Source: JAGLGH01 sp034723595
Lineage (GTDB): Archaea > Nanobdellota > Nanobdellia > Woesearchaeales > JAGLGH01
NCBI GenBank assembly: GCA_034723595.1
Contig: JAYEPB010000095.1
Coordinates: 1-10,928, forward strand
Direction: 5' to 3'
DNA length: 10,928 nt
Below the pieces are notes generated by a model that did not search any database, was not told the DNA's origin, and worked only from the letters and a program-made list of their open reading frames with translations. Shown here in pieces: positions 1 through 5,900 of the stretch. The position numbers were made by a program, and so were the translations under genes. Positions within the stretch are counted from its first letter, which is position 1. Each line of letters begins with the position of its first letter.

Positions 1-90
1 GGTGGATGCGCCATAACTGTAGGATATAATGAGTTTGCAACAGTTGAAAAGTATATCCAGAATCAAGCAATACACCATGGATTAGCATAA
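1..90 (+). CDS. tnpA: IS200/IS605-family Y1 transposase TnpA, C-terminal end (5'-truncated by window)
   Basis: Only the last 29 codons are present, read in frame from base 1 to the TAA at 88-90. The visible part contains TVGYNEF followed by EKYIQNQ. This resembles the end of IS200-type TnpA proteins, where a 'GY..TVG.NE..I..YI.NQ' helix carries the single catalytic tyrosine that nicks single-stranded DNA and forms the 5'-phosphotyrosine link. The candidate catalytic Tyr is codon 52-54. The metal-binding HUH motif would lie upstream of the window, so completeness cannot be judged. The call is strengthened by a typical IS200/IS605 right-end hairpin starting 5 bp after the stop. No TnpB gene follows, so this is either an IS200-like (tnpA-only) element or one with its accessory gene upstream. 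Confidence 0.72.
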   Translation, partial: GGCAITVGYNEFATVEKYIQNQAIHHGLA

Positions 91-94
91 GATA

Positions 95-114
95 CCCCAA
101 TCTTTAGATTGGGG
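95..114 (+). repeat. Right-end hairpin of the IS element
   Basis: The 9-base arms ccccaatct and agattgggg are perfectly complementary around a TT loop. The position just after tnpA and the central CTTTAG fit the TnpA recognition hairpin at an IS200/IS605 right end. It would also fold in the transcript arriving from the minus-strand gene, but there is no T-tract after it on that strand, so it is not a convincing terminator. Confidence 0.8.
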
Positions 115-128
115 AGTAGGTCATATTT

Positions 129-791
129 TCATTCTTTACCAGAATAAAACATCCTAACCCTCTTTTCAGCATCATCAAGAAAGGTTAGAAATTGATCCGG
201 TTTGATTATTTTCCTTGGTATATAATAAATTAATTTGCTGCCTTCTGCTTCGATAGTTGCTTTTGTCAGTTTTTCTTCAAGATAAATAAGGATATTGGAA
301 TTGAATACCTTTCTTATTGCTTGTTCATCTTCTCCTCTAAGCAGGTAATTATTTGAGAATACTGGATGCTGGTCAAAATCAATGTATTTATATCCAAACT
401 TGCTGCCAATCTTATGGAAAATATTTTTCCTGCCTAAAAAGAAATTAGGAAGCTGGGTATTTTTTAATTTAGCTATAGCTACAGTCTGCTTCTCAGTGTT
501 TGAATTTTTTCCGCCGCCTGTTGTGAATCTATATTCAAATATTGTCCATTTGATTCCAGATTTTGTTCCTTTCATCAGATTGGAGCTTTTTTTTGAGCTG
601 CCTTTGTTGAATATCTTGAAATCTCCCAGTATGATGTCCTGATCCATCTTTTGATTGAAAGAGAATCCATTTCTCATTGCGACATCTTCCAATGCCTGAA
701 TCCTTTTTTTCTCATGCTGATATACAAGGTAAATTATTATTCCAACTAAAGCAGCAATCGCAAAGATTATAGAAAGTATTGGCTGTACCAT
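129..791 (-). CDS. Single-pass membrane protein of unknown function, 220 aa
   Basis: Residues 4-24 form one strongly hydrophobic helix, followed by basic residues (HEKKR), so the remaining ~190 residues are probably a soluble domain attached to the membrane. That domain has a distinctive core: a 'FEYRFTTGGGK' segment (~85-95) followed by KQTVA (~101-105), an 'IDFDQHPVFS' segment (~137-146), and NYLLRGEDEQAIRKVF (~148-163). I recall this pattern from a widespread uncharacterised family of small bacterial and archaeal membrane-anchored proteins, but no function is known to me. There are no cysteines and no catalytic motif I can name. The ATG start lies about 27 nt downstream of a TATA box with no Shine-Dalgarno, which suggests a leaderless mRNA. 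It is transcribed divergently from the 917 gene across a 125-bp gap. The family resemblance is from memory and moderate. Confidence 0.85.
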   Translation of the reverse strand: MVQPILSIIFAIAALVGIIIYLVYQHEKKRIQALEDVAMRNGFSFNQKMDQDIILGDFKIFNKGSSKKSSNLMKGTKSGIKWTIFEYRFTTGGGKNSNTEKQTVAIAKLKNTQLPNFFLGRKNIFHKIGSKFGYKYIDFDQHPVFSNNYLLRGEDEQAIRKVFNSNILIYLEEKLTKATIEAEGSKLIYYIPRKIIKPDQFLTFLDDAEKRVRMFYSGKE

Positions 792-813
792 TATATAATC
801 ATAAATCCAAGAA

Positions 814-823
814 GTATATAAAA
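814..823 (-). promoter_or_regulatory. TATA box of the 220-aa membrane protein gene (probably leaderless)
   Basis: On the minus strand the bases read TTTTATATAC, centred about 27 nt before the ATG at 791. In archaea the TATA centre lies about 26-27 nt upstream of the transcription start, so the transcript would begin at or next to the start codon. The sequence between box and ATG contains no GGTG/GAGG-like ribosome-binding site, which agrees with leaderless translation. Confidence 0.6.
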
Positions 824-858
824 TCTGCTTTTTTGCAATTTAATCCTGGTTAAAACCA

Positions 859-871
859 TTAAATATATAAA
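859..871 (+). promoter_or_regulatory. TATA box of the envelope cassette (917 gene)
   Basis: ttaaatatataaa lies 46-58 nt before the start codon of the 661-aa gene. The expected transcription start is around 888-893, giving a leader of roughly 25 nt that includes the AGAGGA ribosome-binding site at 906-911. This is the only TATA-like element in a suitable place in the divergent gap and is the likely first promoter of the three-gene cassette. Confidence 0.5.
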
Positions 872-905
872 CAGTAAAGTTCTAAATATGACTATAACAT
901 TAAAA

Positions 906-911
906 AGAGGA
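906..911 (+). promoter_or_regulatory. Shine-Dalgarno that decides the TTG start at 917
   Basis: AGAGGA sits five bases before TTG 917-919. No in-frame ATG gives the same well-placed site. The protein that follows begins with the basic KKRGQ segment and a hydrophobic helix, as expected at a true N-terminus. Together these support TTG rather than a downstream ATG. Confidence 0.6.
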
Positions 912-916
912 AGAAA

Positions 917-2902
917 TTGAAAAAAAGAGGTCAGATTACGATATTTATTATCATAAGCTTAATCATTTTGATATCTGTATCTCTATTTCTTTATTATAGG
1001 ACTATTACTCTTCAGGAGCCTGAGATTGTGCCACCTCAGTTTGATCCGGTCAGGGATTATGTGCAGTCATGCCTTTATCTTACTGGAAAAGAGGCTGTTG
1101 AATTGCTTGGCCAGCAATCTGGATATATTGATATTCCTCAGGAATGGCTTCTGAATCAGGATTCTTACATTGCAATTGATAATCTTGGGTTGATTAATGT
1201 TCCTTATTGGTATTACAAAGGCGAAAGCAGAATCCCTTCAGTAAATTCCATGCAGCAGCAGATTTCTGATTTTATTGAAAGCAATCTTAAGTCCTGTCTT
1301 AGTGATTTCGAAGTTTTTGACAAAACTTTCAGTATAACTGAAAAGCGAGACCTTGAGCTGACTACAACTATAGACCAGGATGATGTGCGGATTGAGGCAA
1401 ATTACCTGCTTAGGGTCAAGTCAAAAGCTGATGCAGAGGCTACATATCTTTCTGATTTTACAACTATCCTCGACGTAAAGCTCATGAAGGCTTATGAGCT
1501 TGCAGCAAATATAATGAAAAAGGAGAATGAGCAATTGCTTCTGGAAAATGTCACTATGGATCTTGTTGCTATGCATCCTGATATGCCTTTGTCTGGCATG
1601 ACTTTTCATTGCGGTCAGGAAAGATGGTATATTGAGGATATAAAAGAAGAACTTAGCTCTATGCTGAGATATCAGCTTTCAAGAGTAAGGATAAAAAATA
1701 CTGATTATATTGATTTTGCTGCTCCTGAAGAAGAATATGAATACTTCAGGCAGTTCACTCCTGAAAAGGTCTTTGCCGGATCTATGCCTGACAGGACAGC
1801 TCCTGAAGATGCTTATGATTATTTTCATTATTATTGGGATGTTGAATCTCCAAAAACTGATCTCAGGGCAACTATGCAGTACGAGCCTGACTGGAGGATG
1901 GAGATAACAGCCAGACCAAGTTATGGTGGTGTGCTGAAGTCAAGTGTAGGGACTGGCGCGCAAAAGTATCTTAGGTTCATGTGCGTGAATTTCTATCATT
2001 TCACTTATGATATCACTTATCCAGTCATAACAATAGTCGGAGACAACTCTGCATTCAACAATGATGGGTTCATATTCAGGTACGCGTTCCCTGTGCTTGT
2101 AAAAAAGAACGAAGGTAATAGGGTTAATTTCGGACAGGATGTCTATGATGTTCCTTTAGAATATATTAATTATTGCGGCGACCTTTCAGGACCTTCTTAT
2201 AATATAAGAGTCAGGGGGACAGATGAAGGCGGATATACAAACATGGATCTTAATGGGGTGAATCTGAGTTATGATTGTTATAAATACAGATGCCATCTTG
2301 GAACCACTAAGCCAGAAGCAGGCTCATATAAGCTTGTAGCAATGCTGCCGTCATTCTGCGCTCATGGTTATCTTGTTGCAGAGAAACCAGGATATCTTGA
2401 AACAAGACAGCAGGTACTTGATGAGCAGAATATAGTAATTGACATGAAAAAGCTGAATCTGTTCGATTTTTCAATATTGATGCATGATTACCAGTCTCTT
2501 CCACCAGCGCATATAGAGCCTAATGCAGTAGGACTTGCTGAAGATATGGAAGTGCTTGTCAATATACAGCATTCAACTATCCCAAGTTTTAACCAATATA
2601 TAACATATCCATTTGATGAAGATACTGAAGAAAATATGCGCAAGATAGAACTGCTTGATGAGAATGCAGTATATTTTGTTGACATAATGCTTACAAATGA
2701 AAAGTTTGGATTGCTTGGAGGTTACAGGGCAAATTGGACTGTAAGCAATTCAGAGATGATCGGAGCAGATCATATAATATTCCATACAATAAACTATCTT
2801 CCTGTTCCTTACAGGATTGATGATCAGTATAAGCTGGCAGTATTCCTTGATGAGAATAAAGAATACAAAACAGGTCTTAAACCTGTATTTAGCACAGGAT
2901 AA
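917..2902 (+). CDS. N-terminally membrane-anchored extracellular protein with pilin-like N-terminus, 661 aa
   Basis: The protein starts at TTG with KKRGQITIF and a single helix at ~7-27, leaving about 630 residues outside the membrane. The RGQ-plus-hydrophobic arrangement resembles archaeal class III (prepilin-like) signal peptides, so cleavage between Gly and Gln is possible, but the typical downstream acidic residue is not obvious. Near the N-terminus is a conserved-looking stretch 'FDPVRDYVQSCLYLTGKEA' followed by ELLGQQSGYI, which I recall from many DPANN membrane proteins. A C-terminal beta-rich region contains a CYKYRC pair (C454/C459), a likely disulfide. An 'APE..Y.YF' segment occurs twice (residues 269-277 and 295-303). 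The function is unknown. It lies 50 bp before the 1798-aa transglycosylase-containing protein on the same strand, and the two probably act together at the cell surface. Confidence 0.88.
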   Translation: MKKRGQITIFIIISLIILISVSLFLYYRTITLQEPEIVPPQFDPVRDYVQSCLYLTGKEAVELLGQQSGYIDIPQEWLLNQDSYIAIDNLGLINVPYWYYKGESRIPSVNSMQQQISDFIESNLKSCLSDFEVFDKTFSITEKRDLELTTTIDQDDVRIEANYLLRVKSKADAEATYLSDFTTILDVKLMKAYELAANIMKKENEQLLLENVTMDLVAMHPDMPLSGMTFHCGQERWYIEDIKEELSSMLRYQLSRVRIKNTDYIDFAAPEEEYEYFRQFTPEKVFAGSMPDRTAPEDAYDYFHYYWDVESPKTDLRATMQYEPDWRMEITARPSYGGVLKSSVGTGAQKYLRFMCVNFYHFTYDITYPVITIVGDNSAFNNDGFIFRYAFPVLVKKNEGNRVNFGQDVYDVPLEYINYCGDLSGPSYNIRVRGTDEGGYTNMDLNGVNLSYDCYKYRCHLGTTKPEAGSYKLVAMLPSFCAHGYLVAEKPGYLETRQQVLDEQNIVIDMKKLNLFDFSILMHDYQSLPPAHIEPNAVGLAEDMEVLVNIQHSTIPSFNQYITYPFDEDTEENMRKIELLDENAVYFVDIMLTNEKFGLLGGYRANWTVSNSEMIGADHIIFHTINYLPVPYRIDDQYKLAVFLDENKEYKTGLKPVFSTG

Positions 2903-2923
2903 AAAACAAGACCAGTGACAAGA

Positions 2924-2933
2924 TATATAAATA
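2924..2933 (+). promoter_or_regulatory. TATA box of the 1798-aa gene (leaderless architecture)
   Basis: tatataaata is centred about 25 nt before ATG 2953, exactly where an archaeal TATA box would place transcription at the start codon. The bases just before the ATG (atggaaaaag) offer no convincing Shine-Dalgarno. The giant gene may therefore have its own leaderless promoter in addition to read-through from the 917 gene. Confidence 0.55.
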
Positions 2934-2952
2934 ATCAGATTAATGGAAAAAG

Positions 2953-5900
2953 ATGATGATAACAAATAAAGAAAGGATGTTGCAGATAGCTGCATGTTTT
3001 ATGATAGAGCTTATATTGTTCATGCCAGTCTATATTTCTGATGTATTTGCTCTAGATGAGCCAGATCCTTATGATCCAATGCTTGACACAACACCTCCTT
3101 TTATCAATGTTACTATACCTCTTAATTACAATAAGCTTAAAATGCATATCACTGGTCATACTGAACCTTATAGCAATCTTAAGCTTTATGTGAATAGTGT
3201 ATATCAAAGGCAGATAAGTCAGGAAGGGACAGGAGCAAGCGGCAGTTTTGCATTCAATAATGTTGCACTTGTGAATATGCAGACAAATACTATAAGAATT
3301 GAAGCAGAAGACAGAAGCGGCAATCTTAATGAGATAACTGAAACAGTCTTTGTTGATGCTATTGGACCAAATGTCACAATCAGCCCAATACCATCTTTTT
3401 CAGCAGATTCTTACTTTCGCATAAACGGCACAGTTAATGAGCCTGTCCATATGGAATTTTATGTGAAATCAGGTGAAGCTGAAGCTGCAAAACAGCCATC
3501 TGCTGTTCAGTCATTGCATGTTGACCAGGAAAGCCTTCAGGCAAATTCAATTACTTTAGCATGGAGAGATAACCCTGAGGGGGAAGAAGTGACTCATTAT
3601 TTAATATACAGGTCAGATGTCGGGCTTCTGGCAGATGCGACAGGCACTCCTTTTGATGATATTCTTGTAAGCACAAACACAACATATACTTATGAAGTCT
3701 CTGCTGTAAGCAAATATTGCACAGAAGGGCCCAGGAGCAAGGTCACAATCACAACTCCTCTCGGAGGCATAGAGAGAAATAAGCCAGATGTGTATCACCA
3801 TGAATGTGAAGGAGAATTGCCTCAATTGTCTATGGATATTGCAGCAGGAACTTTTGACGAGACAATTGAGCTTTTTGCAGGAAAAAATTACATTACAATA
3901 AATATTATTGATATCACTGGCAATGAACTTATTATATCCAACACAACTTATGTTGATACCGAGCCTCCAGTTATATCTGGTGTTAATTTTGATTATCTTG
4001 ATCCTTCATATATCAGGGATGTAACACTTGAAGGAATTGTATCTGAGAATGCTACAGTCCATGTTTACCTGAATAATGACACCTCTCCTGAAAACTCGAA
4101 AAGGACAAGCGATGACGGCTCATTCTCTGTTGATATAAAACTTCAGCGGACAATATCTCTTGAGAAATATGAAAGAACTGGGGCAGATGTTGTAGAGCTG
4201 GAAACAGGCAAGGCATGGCTCAATTACATAAACATAACAGCTGTTGATGATGCAGGTCAGTCTTCAAGTGAACTTGGAGAGATTACCTATGCAATATGCG
4301 GGCAGGGTGCTGACTGGGATATAGATATGGGTGATGTGACACCAGATATAATCCTTCCAAGGATGCTGCTTGAAGGACTCGCGCAGATAGGTATGGATGC
4401 AAAGCTTAAATGGCAGGGTCCAGGTGACCAGGATACTGCAACAGTTAATAACCTGCAACTGGTTAAGATGCCGCTTAATGTAGATCAGCTGGAAAAATAT
4501 GATATTGACTGGATTAAATCGATTCCTGTTCCAGTGCATGATGATCAATATATAAATGCATATTTCCTCATAAACCTTCAGGCTCCTGAAGCTCCTGGCA
4601 ATACAACCCTTGAGAGAGAAAACAATCTAAGCGACCATAGAGTTGGAGAATGCGCAATCCCAGAGATGGGCTGCATAAAGCTTCCATTGATGCTTAGGAT
4701 AGATTACACATATTATGATCCATATAACAGGAGCGAAGTGCAAAGAACCCAGATACAGTGCATTGATCTCAAGATAATGATTGACAGAAGAGCACCAACT
4801 GATAAGATCCCTACAGAATTCCTTCTCACCAGCATAGATGCATTAAATTCAACAATAAACCTTATTGATAAGATTCTTAAGCCTGTCACTACAGCAAGAA
4901 AATGGGTCTTCCTTGCCTGCGCAGGAACATGGATTATGTGGTGGCTGAAACGGGTAGATGAATGGAAAAGCTGCATTGGCGCAAAGCCAGAGACATGCGA
5001 CCCTGAAAAGGATGAGGGTGATAATCAAAACTGCAGACCATGTCTTCAGGCAAAATCAAGCACAATAGCATTCTGGATAAAATCCCAGATGCTGTGCGAC
5101 AGGATACTATGTCCCGCAGCTCCCACTATACAAAATTATGTTAACCAGAACTCAGGCAAGACATCTGATGACAAGCTTGTGCGATCACACTGTGCAGAAC
5201 AGGAGATTGCTGATATTAATTATATAGCTATTAAAGGAGAGGGCAAACAGGCATTTGATGATTTTATGAATCCAGAAAATATGACTCTTTATGTCAGACC
5301 TTCTGCTCCTGGCCTTGCAGGTTATCCTAATCAGGATTACTGCGAATTTGAATATCACATGAACTATGATTCAGTAGCATTATTTATGGACGAGCTTGAG
5401 GAATCATATTGCCTGACATATCCTGATAAGGCTTCGATGGAGGCTACAGGTATTGATTGCGGCGGCTATAAAAAAGTGTTGAGATTAATCGGAGGTATCT
5501 GCACCAGTGATTCTTCTGGCAACAAGACAATCTCATCAAGGATAGGTGCGCAGACAGTTTATTATGAGATTCAGGAATTGGAACCTAATAACCGAATAGC
5601 GAGGAGGGTATTGAAAGAGAGAGAAACAAGAAGGGAAACTGTTGATGGCAAAGTCACAGTGAAAGATGTTGAAGTATATACTCCTAAATTTACTGTGCTC
5701 CAGAGCAAAGATTGCAAGGATGAAAAAGGCAAGCCTATTACTTTTACAGAGTATGGAAAACAAGGCAAACCTTTGACAGATAAACAGATAAAGGCGGGCC
5801 AGGAAGATACTGTTATAACTGAAGATGTCTGGCTTGCTGTATGCCAGCCTGCAAAAGATTATGCAATTGATCCAACATCAGGTCTTGTTGTCGCATTCAG

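Larger units (their letters stand above)
1..124 (+). mobile_element. IS200/IS605-family insertion sequence, right end (partial)
   Basis: The end of tnpA is followed by a perfect hairpin with the CTTTAG core common at IS200/IS605 right ends, then ten bases, AGTAGGTCAT. In this family TnpA cleaves a few bases 3' of such a hairpin, at a tetranucleotide often of the TCAN type, so the element probably ends at TCAT (121-124). These elements have no inverted terminal repeats and make no target duplication, so none is expected. The inferred boundary lies 4 bp from the stop codon of the minus-strand gene at 129-791. The insertion therefore did not disrupt that gene but now forms its immediate 3' flank. 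The left end is outside the window. Confidence 0.68.

Noticed and set aside
95..114. Intrinsic terminator for the minus-strand 220-aa gene
   Set aside because: The hairpin is perfect but no T-tract follows it on the minus strand, and its position and CTTTAG core fit an IS200/IS605 right end better.
382..642. 86-codon plus-strand open frame opposite the 220-aa gene
   Set aside because: It lies wholly within the antisense of a well-supported gene, has no ribosome-binding site, and its hydrophobic content is explained as a shadow frame.
2943..2953. Alternative ATG at 2943 for the giant gene
   Set aside because: It is out of frame with the 1798-aa reading frame and would not preserve the signal peptide.
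4264..4548. 94-codon minus-strand frame inside the giant gene
   Set aside because: It is antisense to conserved-looking coding sequence and lacks a promoter or ribosome-binding site; the other minus-strand frames at 1421-7403 were rejected for the same reason.
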